From assembly GCA_000230935.2 (NCBI GenBank), contig AGIQ01000003.1, positions 864,077 through 928,076 on the forward strand: DNA of 64,000 nucleotides, given 5' to 3'. The first letter of the stretch is position 1; the number at the start of each line of letters is the position of its first letter. Below are positions 16,447 to 24,791 of this stretch, one piece after another. A program made the position numbers and the translations under genes. This DNA comes from Mycolicibacterium rhodesiae JS60 (GTDB lineage: Bacteria > Actinomycetota > Actinomycetes > Mycobacteriales > Mycobacteriaceae). The notes beneath the pieces were generated by a model that saw only the letters and a list, made by a program, of their open reading frames with translations, had not been told where the DNA came from and ran no database searches.

Positions 16447-17538
16447 GTGATAGAGCACCGCGACGGGACGACGACTCCCGTGATCGACGCGAGCGTGCAC
16501 ATCTTCTTCGGGTCCACTCCCGAGTTACGCGGGGTGATGCGCGAGCCGTTCAAGAGTCGCGGCTTCCCGGACTACGAGATGGACTGGTACGGCGCTCCGG
16601 GCGGTGAATATCTCAAAGAGGCTCGCGGGCCGGAGGGCCAGTACCCCGGATCCGACCCGGCCATCGTCGCCGCGCACCTGTTCACCGATCATGGCGTCGA
16701 CGTCGCGGTCCTGCACCCGATGGGCCGGGGCATCATGCCCGACCGTCACCTCGGCACCGCGATCCTGGCCGCCCACAACGAGATGCTGGTCTCGCGCTGG
16801 CTCGATCACCCCGAACTGGGCGAGCGATTCCGCGGCACGATCCGGATCAACCCCGACGACATCCGCGGCGCGCTGCGCGAGATCGACAAGTACAAGGACC
16901 ATCCCCGCGTCGTGCAGATCGGCATCCCGCTGCAGTCCCGGGAGCTGTACGGAAAGCCCCAGTTCTGGGACCTGTGGGAGGCGGCCGTCGATGCCGGCCT
17001 ACCAGTGGCCACCCACATCGAGACCGGGGAGGGCATCGCATTCCCGCCGACCCCGTCCGGACACACCAGGACCTTCGAGCAGTACCTGGGCTTCATGTCG
17101 CTCAATTACATCTATCACCTGATGAACCTGATCGCCGAGGGCGTGTTCGAGCGGTGGCCGGCCCTGAAGTTCGTGTTCGCTGACGGCGCGGGCGATCTCA
17201 TGACGCCGTTCATGTGGCGGATGGACTGCTTCGGACGCCCGCACCTCGAGCAGACGCCATGGGCACCGAAGATGCCCAGCGACTACCTGCCCGGGCACGT
17301 CCATTTCATCCACAACAGCCTCGACGGGCCGGGCGACGCCGACTTCGCCGACCAATGGCTGTCGTTCACCGGCAAAGAGGACATGGTGATGTTCGGGTCG
17401 AGCTATCCGCACTGGCATTGCACCGACATCCGCACGCTGCCCGCGGCGTGGACGGCCGAACAGCGCGAGAAAGTCTGCTGGCGCAATGCCGCGCAGCTCT
17501 ACGGCATAGACATCCCAGCCGGCATCGGAACACACTGA
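16447..17538 (+). CDS. Amidohydrolase-2 family protein with altered metal-site residues
   Basis: A 363-residue TIM-barrel protein of the ACMSD-like amidohydrolase-2 family. The N-terminal metal motif, D-x-H in its neighbour, reads DASVH here (residues 14-18). The beta-strand His is kept (ATHIE, near 190). The later His becomes Gly (FADGAGDL, near 244-251) and the catalytic Asp of SDYPH becomes Ser (GSSYPHW, near 317-323). By comparison the gene directly downstream keeps all of these, so this copy may be non-catalytic or metal-poor and could form a complex with it. GTG at 16447 has GGAAGG 8 nt upstream; GTG at 16438 is also in frame. Confidence 0.82.
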   Translation: MIEHRDGTTTPVIDASVHIFFGSTPELRGVMREPFKSRGFPDYEMDWYGAPGGEYLKEARGPEGQYPGSDPAIVAAHLFTDHGVDVAVLHPMGRGIMPDRHLGTAILAAHNEMLVSRWLDHPELGERFRGTIRINPDDIRGALREIDKYKDHPRVVQIGIPLQSRELYGKPQFWDLWEAAVDAGLPVATHIETGEGIAFPPTPSGHTRTFEQYLGFMSLNYIYHLMNLIAEGVFERWPALKFVFADGAGDLMTPFMWRMDCFGRPHLEQTPWAPKMPSDYLPGHVHFIHNSLDGPGDADFADQWLSFTGKEDMVMFGSSYPHWHCTDIRTLPAAWTAEQREKVCWRNAAQLYGIDIPAGIGTH

Positions 17539-17563
17539 GACGCAGTGAGCTAAGGAGACCACG

Positions 17564-18709
17564 ATGACTCTGACCCATAGCCAGGAGCGAGTCGCTCCGG
17601 CCGAACGCGTTGCGATCCGGTGCGTCGACTCCGATGTCCACCCGGTACCCAGGCGCGGCGCGCTGCAGGAATACATCCCCGAGCCGCTTCGCTCCAAGTA
17701 CTTCAGGAACCACCGGGTCGGCGAGACCATCTACTACGACGCGCCGGACTACGCGCACGCCTACGCCATGCGGGTCGACACTTTCCCCGACGACGGCGAG
17801 TTCGCCTGCAGCGACCCCGACCTCGCACTCAAGCAGGCCGTGATGGAGGCCGGCGCCGACGTCTGCATCCTCGAGCCCGCCCACGCCCCCTGCCGGATCC
17901 CCGAAGCCACAGCGGCACTGTCCTACGCGCACAACGCCTGGCAGGCCGACCACTGGCTGGACAGCAAGACCAACTGGCACGAACGCTGGCGCGGCTCGAT
18001 CTGCGTGGCCATCGAAGACCCCGAGGGCGGGGCGCGCGAGATCGAGAAGTGGGCCGAGCACCCGTATATGGCCCAGGTCATGATCAAGGCCGAGCCGCGG
18101 CCGTCGTGGGGTGATCCGAAGTACGACCCGATCTGGGCGGCGGCCACCAAAATCAACAAGCCGGTGAGCTGCCATCTGTCGCGCGGCTTCTACGAGACGC
18201 TGCCGATCCCACCGGTGGGCCTGCCCAGCTACAACCACGACTTCATGGTCAGCTACTCGCTGCTCGCGGCGAACCAGGTGATGAGCATGATCTTCGACGG
18301 TCTCTTCGACCGGTTCCCCACCCTGCGGATCGTGTTCGTAGAGCACGCCTTCAGCTGGATTCTGCCGCTGATGTGGCGGATGGACACGATCTACGAAGCC
18401 CGCAAGTCCTGGCTGGACATCAAGCGCAAGCCGAGTGAATACGTCAAGGACCACATCAAGTTCACCACCCAGCCGCTGGACTACCCCGAGGACAAGACCG
18501 AGCTGCTGCGGGCCTTCGAGTGGATGGAATGCGAAAAGATCCTGCTGTTCTCCTCCGATTACCCGCACTGGACCTATGACGATCCACGCTGGCTGGTCAA
18601 GCACCTTCCCGAACATGCGCGGGAAGCGGTGATGTTCCGCAACGGGATCGAGACGTACGGCCTGCCGGATACCGTGCCGGCCCTCGAGGGCCAGACGCGG
18701 GTGTTCTGA
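17564..18709 (+). CDS. Amidohydrolase-2 family metal-dependent hydrolase or decarboxylase
   Basis: A 381-residue amidohydrolase-2 enzyme with an apparently complete metal site: D-V-H at residues 24-26 (DSDVHP), His near 204 (VSCHLSRG), His near 261 (FVEHAFSW) and Asp near 332 (SSDYPHW). Family members hydrolyse C-N or C-C bonds or decarboxylate ring acids; the actual reaction is not predictable. ATG follows AAGGAG with good spacing, 25 bp after the paralogous amidohydrolase gene, and a Rieske ferredoxin follows. The conserved WRMD segment after the His is shared by both paralogues. Confidence 0.88.
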   Translation: MTLTHSQERVAPAERVAIRCVDSDVHPVPRRGALQEYIPEPLRSKYFRNHRVGETIYYDAPDYAHAYAMRVDTFPDDGEFACSDPDLALKQAVMEAGADVCILEPAHAPCRIPEATAALSYAHNAWQADHWLDSKTNWHERWRGSICVAIEDPEGGAREIEKWAEHPYMAQVMIKAEPRPSWGDPKYDPIWAAATKINKPVSCHLSRGFYETLPIPPVGLPSYNHDFMVSYSLLAANQVMSMIFDGLFDRFPTLRIVFVEHAFSWILPLMWRMDTIYEARKSWLDIKRKPSEYVKDHIKFTTQPLDYPEDKTELLRAFEWMECEKILLFSSDYPHWTYDDPRWLVKHLPEHAREAVMFRNGIETYGLPDTVPALEGQTRVF

Positions 18710-18753
18710 GTGGAGATGACCTTTCGGAGGGCTGGAGCGGAGCGACCCGGGAT

Positions 18754-19146
18754 ATGACAACAGCAGACAAGCAGCCCCGCCTGGCGCAGGGCCGAGAGCA
18801 CGTGGTCGCGACCGTTGACGAAATCCCGCCTGGCACACACAAACTGGTGCCGATCGGCCGGCACGGGGTCGGCGTGTACAACGTCAACGGAACGTTCTAC
18901 GCCATCGCGAACTACTGCCCCCACGAGGGCGGACCGTTGTGCTCGGGACGCCCGCGCGGCCGCAACATCGTCGACGAGAACGTCCCCGGTGACGCGGTGA
19001 TGGTGCGCGATATGGAATTCATCTATTGCCCGTGGCACCAATGGGGGTTCGAGTTGGCAACAGGCACCACGGCGGTCAAGCCCGAGTGGAGCATCCGCAC
19101 CTACCCGGTACGTGTTGTGGGCGGCGACGTCCTCGTGACGGCATGA
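18754..19146 (+). CDS. Rieske [2Fe-2S] ferredoxin
   Basis: A 130-residue single-domain Rieske protein: C-P-H at 55-57 and C-P-W-H at 92-95, the two halves of the CxH...CxxH cluster motif, separated by a longer loop than in simple Rieske ferredoxins. It probably carries electrons to an oxygenase. The nearest oxygenase genes are the P450 at 26.5 kb and the ring-hydroxylating oxygenase at 36.6 kb, so its partner is open. It sits between an amidohydrolase and an alpha/beta hydrolase in one plus-strand operon. A 19-nt GGAGCG-rich motif that recurs at 50115-50133 immediately precedes its start. Confidence 0.9.
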   Translation: MTTADKQPRLAQGREHVVATVDEIPPGTHKLVPIGRHGVGVYNVNGTFYAIANYCPHEGGPLCSGRPRGRNIVDENVPGDAVMVRDMEFIYCPWHQWGFELATGTTAVKPEWSIRTYPVRVVGGDVLVTA

Positions 19147-19207
19147 GCAGGCGAGTGCGAGTGCGGATCGCAGCACAGCGAGGACCGGAGCGAGCAGGAG
19201 CCGAGGC

Positions 19208-20116
19208 ATGAGCACGGCCACGACCGCCGGTCTGCAACTGCGCGACGGCGAACAGGTGATGGAGATCAACGGCGGCAATGTCGTCTACGAGATCCTCGGC
19301 GATAAGGGCGATTTCATCGCCTTGACGCCCGGCGGCCGGTACAGCAAGGACATCGAGGGCCTGCGCCCGCTGGCCGAGGAACTGGTCAACGGCGGCTATC
19401 GCGTGCTGCTATGGGACCGCCCCAACTGCGGCAAGTCCGATCTGCAGTTCTACGGCCAGAGCGAATCCCACATGCGCGCCGAGACGTTGCACGGGTTGAT
19501 CACCGGCCTGGGTATCGGCCCGTGCGTGATCGCCGGCGGCTCGGGCGGCGCCAGGGATTCCATCCTGACGACGATCCTCTACCCCGAGATCGTCACCAAG
19601 CTGGTGACCTGGAACATCGTCGGCGGCGTCTACGGCAGCTTCGTGCTGGGCTCGTACTACCTGGTGCCGAGCATCCTCGCGGTTCGCGGGCTGGGTATCA
19701 AAGGCCTTCTGCACGTCGATGAGTGGAAAGAACGCATCGCCGAGAACGCGGTGAACAAGGACCGGATTCTGGCGCTGGACGCCGACGAGTTCCTCCGGGT
19801 CATGTTGCGCTGGCTCAACGCGTTCGTCCCGAAGCCCGGCCAGGCGATCCCGGGCGTCGACGACGAATTCTTCGGCGACATCAAGGTGCCCACCCTGATC
19901 ATCCGCGGCGGCGAAAATGACTGGGACCACCCCAAGCGCACCTCACTGGAGGTCAACTGCCTCATCAAGGGTTCGACGCTGATCGACCCGCCGTGGCCCG
20001 AGGACGCCTGGGAGCGTGCGGGCGAGGATCGGGCATCCGGGAAGGTGAAGCGGTTCAACATGTTCGACACCTGGGTGCAGGCTGCCCCGGCCATACTGGA
20101 TTTCCTCGGCAAATGA
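19208..20116 (+). CDS. Alpha/beta hydrolase lacking an obvious catalytic His
   Basis: A 302-residue alpha/beta-hydrolase-fold protein resembling meta-cleavage-product hydrolases. The nucleophile elbow is GGSGG (Ser near residue 115), the oxyanion region TPGGRYSKD is present, and an acidic candidate lies in RGGENDWDHP. The position where the GxGH histidine is expected reads PPWPEDAW, and I find no other suitable His, so the triad may be incomplete. It follows the Rieske ferredoxin gene by 61 bp and ends 14 bp from a convergent gene. A hydrolytic role on ring-cleavage or thioester intermediates is possible but unproven. Confidence 0.82.
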   Translation: MSTATTAGLQLRDGEQVMEINGGNVVYEILGDKGDFIALTPGGRYSKDIEGLRPLAEELVNGGYRVLLWDRPNCGKSDLQFYGQSESHMRAETLHGLITGLGIGPCVIAGGSGGARDSILTTILYPEIVTKLVTWNIVGGVYGSFVLGSYYLVPSILAVRGLGIKGLLHVDEWKERIAENAVNKDRILALDADEFLRVMLRWLNAFVPKPGQAIPGVDDEFFGDIKVPTLIIRGGENDWDHPKRTSLEVNCLIKGSTLIDPPWPEDAWERAGEDRASGKVKRFNMFDTWVQAAPAILDFLGK

Positions 20117-20130
20117 GCACCTGGTTCCAC

Positions 20131-20613
20131 TCACACCATGCGGATGTGGACCTCGCAATTGGTCGAGGCCTCCAGCGCAGTGTGCACCCGACTCTCCGGG
20201 ATCCGGGCCATGTCGGTCTTGCTCAGCGTGACGACGATGACGTCCCAGCCGTCGTCGCCCGCGGTCCGGTCGATCTCCCCGCGCAAGCCGAACCCGGCCA
20301 GCACCCCGTGCGCGTCGTCGTCGGTGCCGCGGCTGACGTAGGTCACCACGCCGACGGCCGGCTCGGTGCCGAATGCCTTGGCACACCGGGTGATCGCGTC
20401 GCGCTTGACTTCCTCGATGTCCTCGGGCGCGATATTGCCGACCAGCATCTCGGCTTCGCGGCGGCCACGCGGCATCGCGGCCAGGTTGTTGTCGACCACC
20501 GTCACGCCACCCTGCTCGGCAAGCGTGCGCAGCGCCGCAACACCCTCGGCGAGCTGCGTCGGCGTCAGTTCACCGGTCGGGTCGACGTCGACACGAACCA
20601 CAGCCGTTCTCAT
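20131..20613 (-). CDS. Conserved hypothetical protein, 160 aa
   Basis: I do not recognise a family. The protein starts MRTAVVRVDVDPTGELTP. It contains an Ala/Leu-rich helical segment and a later strand pair (GWDVIVVTLSKTDMARIPES), with no signal peptide or membrane segment. The frame is open upstream of the ATG at 20613, but those residues are Arg/Ser-rich and not protein-like. It is a lone minus-strand gene between two plus-strand operons and diverges from the NuoF-like gene by 53 bp, where both promoters must lie. Confidence 0.68.
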   Translation of the reverse strand: MRTAVVRVDVDPTGELTPTQLAEGVAALRTLAEQGGVTVVDNNLAAMPRGRREAEMLVGNIAPEDIEEVKRDAITRCAKAFGTEPAVGVVTYVSRGTDDDAHGVLAGFGLRGEIDRTAGDDGWDVIVVTLSKTDMARIPESRVHTALEASTNCEVHIRMV

Positions 20614-20666
20614 GCGCCTCAGCCTAGCGACCGTGCGCCGAGTGCCCGAACCAGAAGAGGTGACCG

Positions 20667-21974
20667 ATGAACGCGACAGCACCCGCGGGCACGGCCGTGA
20701 CCGTTGCCGCCGCACCGGGCTGTGCCCCCCGATTGCTGCGGCTGCCTGCGACCGTAGAGAGCATGAGCGCGTACGTCGCCGCCGGCGGGTACGCGCTGCT
20801 CGAGAATATCGAAGCGCTGCTCGCCGAGGTGGAGATCTCCGGCGTGCTGGGCCGCGGCGGCGCCGCGTTCCCGCTGGCAGTCAAGCTGCGCACCGTGCGC
20901 GCCGCCCACAACCGGGGCCACGAGACGGTCGTCCTCGCCAACGGCGAGGAGGGTGAGCCCGCCTCGGTGAAAGACCGCTGGCTGCTTCGTCACCGCCCGC
21001 ACCTCGTGCTCGACGGCGTGCGGTTGGCCGCCAGGATGGTCGGCGCGCAACGGGCTTATGTGTACGTGTCCGACTTCGAGGCGGCACGGGCCATCGACAG
21101 CGCACTGGACGAGGTCGGCTTCGATACCTTTGGCGGCCTGGAGATCTCGATCGTTACCGTGGAGCCCGGCTACGTGGCGGGTGAGGAAACCGCGGCCGTG
21201 CGGGCGGTCAACGGCGGACCGGCCAAACCCACCGACAAGCCGCCGCGGCCGTTCCAGCATGGTGTCTTCGGGCATCCGACTCTCGTCAGCAATGTCGAAA
21301 CCCTGGCGAACCTGCCCTACGTACAGCGCGAGGGCGCCGCGGCGTTCCGGTCCGCCGGAACGGCGGCGTCACCGGGGACCTTCCTGATGACGATCACCGG
21401 CGCGGGCCGGCCGCCGGCCCTCTATGAGGTTCCGCACGGTATGCCGTTCACCGATCTACTTGCCCTGCATGGTGTTTCGCCGGACGCCGTCCAAGGCGCG
21501 CTGATGGGCGGCTACTTCGCGGGCTTGCTGAACCGCGACGTGCTCGGCTCCACGCTGGACCACGAGACGTTCCGCGCACTGGGCTGCGGCCTCGGGTGTG
21601 GCGCGATCGCGATTCTGACCGACGACTGCCCGGTGGCGGTGGCCGCGTCGGTGCTGGCCTACTTCGATCGCGAGAACGCCGGGCAGTGCGGGTCGTGCTT
21701 CAACGGAACGGCGGCGATGGCTGCGGCCGCCGGAGCTCTGCGCGACGGTGTGGCGACGGCGCAGGATGTCGCCCGACTGGAGCGCTGGTCGGTCGTGCTT
21801 CGCGGCCGGGGCGCCTGCGCCACCCTCGACGGTGCGGCCAACGTCGCCGCCAGCTTGCTCAAGCACTTCCCCCAGCGTGTCCAACAGCATCTGGCCGGTG
21901 CGTGCGATCCCTGCGGCTCGGCGGCCTTCAGCGCCCAGCGACCCTACGAGGTGGAGGCGGCGACCCAGCGATGA
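20667..21974 (+). CDS. NuoF-like FMN/Fe-S oxidoreductase (ferredoxin reductase candidate)
   Basis: A 435-residue homologue of the 51-kDa NADH-binding subunit of complex I, used alone with a ferredoxin. The FMN/NADH motifs GRGGAAFP (62-69), NGEEGEP and VAGEETA are present. The [4Fe-4S] loop reads CGSC (Cys341, Cys344), but the third ligand position (347) is Gly instead of Cys, while Cys384 fits the fourth. The cluster may therefore be altered, or another nearby Cys used. It overlaps the next gene, a [3Fe-4S] ferredoxin, as ATGA, which supports a reductase-ferredoxin pair feeding the P450s of this locus. Confidence 0.86.
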   Translation: MNATAPAGTAVTVAAAPGCAPRLLRLPATVESMSAYVAAGGYALLENIEALLAEVEISGVLGRGGAAFPLAVKLRTVRAAHNRGHETVVLANGEEGEPASVKDRWLLRHRPHLVLDGVRLAARMVGAQRAYVYVSDFEAARAIDSALDEVGFDTFGGLEISIVTVEPGYVAGEETAAVRAVNGGPAKPTDKPPRPFQHGVFGHPTLVSNVETLANLPYVQREGAAAFRSAGTAASPGTFLMTITGAGRPPALYEVPHGMPFTDLLALHGVSPDAVQGALMGGYFAGLLNRDVLGSTLDHETFRALGCGLGCGAIAILTDDCPVAVAASVLAYFDRENAGQCGSCFNGTAAMAAAAGALRDGVATAQDVARLERWSVVLRGRGACATLDGAANVAASLLKHFPQRVQQHLAGACDPCGSAAFSAQRPYEVEAATQR

Positions 21975-22270
21975 GTCCGAACATGCGAATCCGGCTGGAC
22001 CGGACGATCTGCGACGGCTTCGGTGTCTGCGCCAAGCACGCGCCGAAACACTTCTCACTCGACGACTGGGGCTACGCGTCGCTGATCGGTGACGGTACCG
22101 TCGCCGACGCCGATCGCGACGACGTCCTGCGCGCGTTGTTCGACTGCCCGGTGCACGCGATCATCGAGATCAGCGACAACGAATTCGACGGCGAGAAGCC
22201 GCCGGCCGCAACGGTGCCGGCGACCGACGAGGCTCCGGTCTTCGAGGCCCGCTGGGGCTTCGCCCAGTGA
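21971..22270 (+). CDS. [3Fe-4S]-type ferredoxin with C-terminal extension
   Basis: A 99-residue ferredoxin: CDGFGVC (Cys14, Cys20) and a third Cys near 59 (FDCPVHAI). The position of the missing fourth ligand is Phe17. About 30 residues follow the usual end of the fold (EKPPAATVPATDEAP), which is longer than the two other small ferredoxins here. ATG overlaps the NuoF-like gene stop and its own stop overlaps the next start (GTGA). Likely a redox partner of the NuoF-like protein. Confidence 0.9.
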   Translation: MSPNMRIRLDRTICDGFGVCAKHAPKHFSLDDWGYASLIGDGTVADADRDDVLRALFDCPVHAIIEISDNEFDGEKPPAATVPATDEAPVFEARWGFAQ

Positions 22271-23913
22271 GCCGCGCGCCGCTGCCCCAGGTCACAACCG
22301 AGAACGAGTTCTTCTGGACCTCCGGCGCCGACGGCACGCTGCGCATCCAGGAGTGCCAGGGGTGCACCTCGCTGATCCACCCGCCGCAGCCGGTGTGCCG
22401 GTACTGCGGCAGCCATGACCTCAAGGCCCGCCCGGTGAGCGGTCAGGCAGTGCTCTCGGCGTTCACCGTCAACCAGCGGTTCAGCATCCCGGGGCTGCCC
22501 GCACCCTACGTTGTTGCCCAGGTCGCGATCTGCGAGGATCCGCGAGTTCGGTTGACCACCAACATTATCGATGCCGACCCCGAAGATCTCGAGCTCGGCC
22601 AGCTCGTCGAGGTGGTCTTCGAGCAGAACGACGACGTCTACCTTCCGCTCTTCCGCCCGGTGACACCCCAACAAATCGTCGAGACACCCGCCGACGAGAT
22701 CGCCCCGCAGGACTTCGCACAACATGTCCGGCCACCGCTGACCTCGACCAAGTTCGAGGAACGTTCTGCGATAACGGGTATCGGCGCTTCGCGGCTGGGT
22801 CGCCGGCTGATGGCCAACCCGCTGGCTTTGACTGTCGAGGCGTGCGAAGCAGCCGTCGCCGACGCGGGTTTGACGTTCGCCGACATCGATGGCCTGTCCA
22901 CCTACCCGGGCCTCGACATCGCGGGCATGGGCGAAGGTGGGGTAACCGCACTCGAGGGCGCGCTGGGGCTGCGCCCCACCTGGATCAACGGCGGCATGGA
23001 CACGTTCGGCCCCGGCGGGTCGATCATCGCCGCCATGATGGCGGTCGCCACCGGGATGGCGCGGCACGTGCTGTGCTTCCGCACGCTGTGGGAGTCGACG
23101 TTCCAGGAGCTGCTGAAGCAGGGCAAGATGGCCCCGCCCGGTGGGCTGCGCACCACCAGCTGGCAGATGCCGTTCGGGGCCACCTCGGCCGCACACACGT
23201 TGGCGCTCAACGCCCAACGCCACTTTGCGCGCTACGGCACCACCCGCGAGACCCTGGGCTGGATCGCACTCAACCAGCGTGCCAACGCCGCACTGAACCC
23301 GACCGCCATCTACCGCGACCCGATGACGATGGACGACTACCTGTCGGCGCGGCCGATCACCACACCGTTCGCCCTCTATGACTGTGACGTGCCGTGCGAC
23401 GGCGCGGTGGCCGTGATCGTCTCGGCGGTGGAGACCGCGCGCGACCTGCCGAACAAGCCGGTGCTGTTCGAGGCGGTCGGCACCCAGATCGTCGAACGCA
23501 CCGACTGGGACCAGACGACGCTGACCCACGAACCGCAGGTGCTCGGCCAGTCCGCACACATGTGGACCCGAACATCGCTGCGTCCCAGCGATGTCGACGT
23601 CGCCGAGCTCTACGACGGATTCTCCTTCAACTGCCTGTCGTGGATCGAGGCGCTCGGCTTCTGCGGAATCGGCGAGGCGAAGGACTTTCTCGACGGCGGC
23701 ACCAACATCGCCCGTGACGGGGTTCTTCCGCTGAACACCCACGGCGGCCAGCTCTCCCACGGCCGCACCCACGGCATGGGCCTGATCCACGAGGCCGTCA
23801 GCCAGCTGCGCGGTGAGGCCGGTGATCGTCAGGTCGAGGGCGCCAAAGTCGCCGTGGCCAGTAGCGGTGGCCTGACGCCGAGCGGTGTGCTGCTGATGCG
23901 GGTGGACGAGTGA
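22267..23913 (+). CDS. DUF35 (zinc ribbon/OB-fold)-thiolase-fold fusion, Ltp2-like aldolase candidate
   Basis: A 548-residue fusion. Residues 1-150 form a DUF35 domain with a zinc ribbon (Cys30, 33, 44, 47) followed by an OB-fold. Residues 165-548 are a thiolase-fold Ltp domain. The nucleophilic cysteine is absent: the expected site reads NGGMDTFGPGG (241-251). A Tyr is present in ELYDGF (near 449), where Ltp2-type steroid side-chain aldolases carry a catalytic tyrosine. In steroid catabolism separate DUF35 and Ltp2 proteins form a retro-aldolase complex, so this looks like a fused version acting on a beta-hydroxyacyl-CoA. The start is GTG overlapping the ferredoxin stop. Confidence 0.85.
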   Translation: MSRAPLPQVTTENEFFWTSGADGTLRIQECQGCTSLIHPPQPVCRYCGSHDLKARPVSGQAVLSAFTVNQRFSIPGLPAPYVVAQVAICEDPRVRLTTNIIDADPEDLELGQLVEVVFEQNDDVYLPLFRPVTPQQIVETPADEIAPQDFAQHVRPPLTSTKFEERSAITGIGASRLGRRLMANPLALTVEACEAAVADAGLTFADIDGLSTYPGLDIAGMGEGGVTALEGALGLRPTWINGGMDTFGPGGSIIAAMMAVATGMARHVLCFRTLWESTFQELLKQGKMAPPGGLRTTSWQMPFGATSAAHTLALNAQRHFARYGTTRETLGWIALNQRANAALNPTAIYRDPMTMDDYLSARPITTPFALYDCDVPCDGAVAVIVSAVETARDLPNKPVLFEAVGTQIVERTDWDQTTLTHEPQVLGQSAHMWTRTSLRPSDVDVAELYDGFSFNCLSWIEALGFCGIGEAKDFLDGGTNIARDGVLPLNTHGGQLSHGRTHGMGLIHEAVSQLRGEAGDRQVEGAKVAVASSGGLTPSGVLLMRVDE

Positions 23914-24791
23914 CGACCGATTCGGCGACCCCGACCCGACGGGTGGTCCCTGTGGACGGGATCCCGATGTCGGGCCTGTTCGCCGAGGCGGCTGATCCGC
24001 GAGCGGTCATCATCGCACTGCACGGCGGGGCGTCCTCGGCGGCCTACTTCGACTGCCCAGGGCATCCGGATCTGTCGCTGTTACGGTCCGCTGCCGCAGC
24101 CGGTTTCAGCGTGGTGGCTCTCGACCGCCCGGGCTATGGCGCGTCGGCGCCCTACTCCGATGCGATGTGGGAGCCGCAGCGCCGGGTCGGGCTGGCCTAC
24201 GGGGCCGCCGATGCGATGCTCGGCACCCGGGACCGCGGCGCGGGCCTGTTCATCCTGGCCCATTCCAACGGCTGCGAACTCGCGCTGCGGATGGCCACCG
24301 CCGAGCGCGGCCAGCAACTGCTAGGCCTGGAGTTGGCCGGGACCGGGCTGCGCCAATACCCGGCCGCCAGAGCAATTCTCAAGCAGGCCACTCCCACTCA
24401 CCGGCCCGCAGGCATCCGCGAGTTGATCTGGGCACCCGAAGAGCTCTACCCCGCCGACGTCGTCAACGCCGTCGGATCCGCCGGTGCGCCACCGCAGGAG
24501 GCCGAGGTGTCGGCCAATTGGGCCGGCCGCGACTTTCCGGCGCTGGCCGCTCATGTCGTCGCACCGGTCCGGTTCACCGCAGCCGAGCACGAGAAGGTGT
24601 GGGACTCCACCCCCGAGGCGCTGGCCGACATCGCCGCGGTGTTCACCAGGTCGCCGCACGTCGAGATCCACCATCAGGACGGTGCAGGCCACAACCTGAG
24701 TCTGGGTATCGCTGCGGCGCACTATCATTCGAGCGTTTTCTCATTCGTGGACCAATGCATCAATGCTGATGCGAACCAGGAGGCTGGCTAA
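23910..24791 (+). CDS. Alpha/beta hydrolase
   Basis: A 293-residue alpha/beta-hydrolase-fold enzyme with a complete-looking triad: nucleophile in AHSNG (Ser near 112), His in GAGHNLS near the C-terminus and an acidic candidate between them. The oxyanion segment is LHGGASSAAY. The GTG start overlaps the upstream stop as GTGA, and its own stop touches the next ATG. The context suggests hydrolysis of an ester, lactone or thioester intermediate released by the aldolase-like fusion upstream. Confidence 0.87.
   Translation: MTTDSATPTRRVVPVDGIPMSGLFAEAADPRAVIIALHGGASSAAYFDCPGHPDLSLLRSAAAAGFSVVALDRPGYGASAPYSDAMWEPQRRVGLAYGAADAMLGTRDRGAGLFILAHSNGCELALRMATAERGQQLLGLELAGTGLRQYPAARAILKQATPTHRPAGIRELIWAPEELYPADVVNAVGSAGAPPQEAEVSANWAGRDFPALAAHVVAPVRFTAAEHEKVWDSTPEALADIAAVFTRSPHVEIHHQDGAGHNLSLGIAAAHYHSSVFSFVDQCINADANQEAG

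Noticed and set aside
22072..23790. 572-codon open frame antisense to the DUF35-thiolase fusion
   Set aside because: Arg/Gly/His/Val-rich shadow produced by high GC3 of the real gene; no family features. The same applies to long antisense frames at 2898-4112, 4016-5590, 17366-18838 and 36525-37805.
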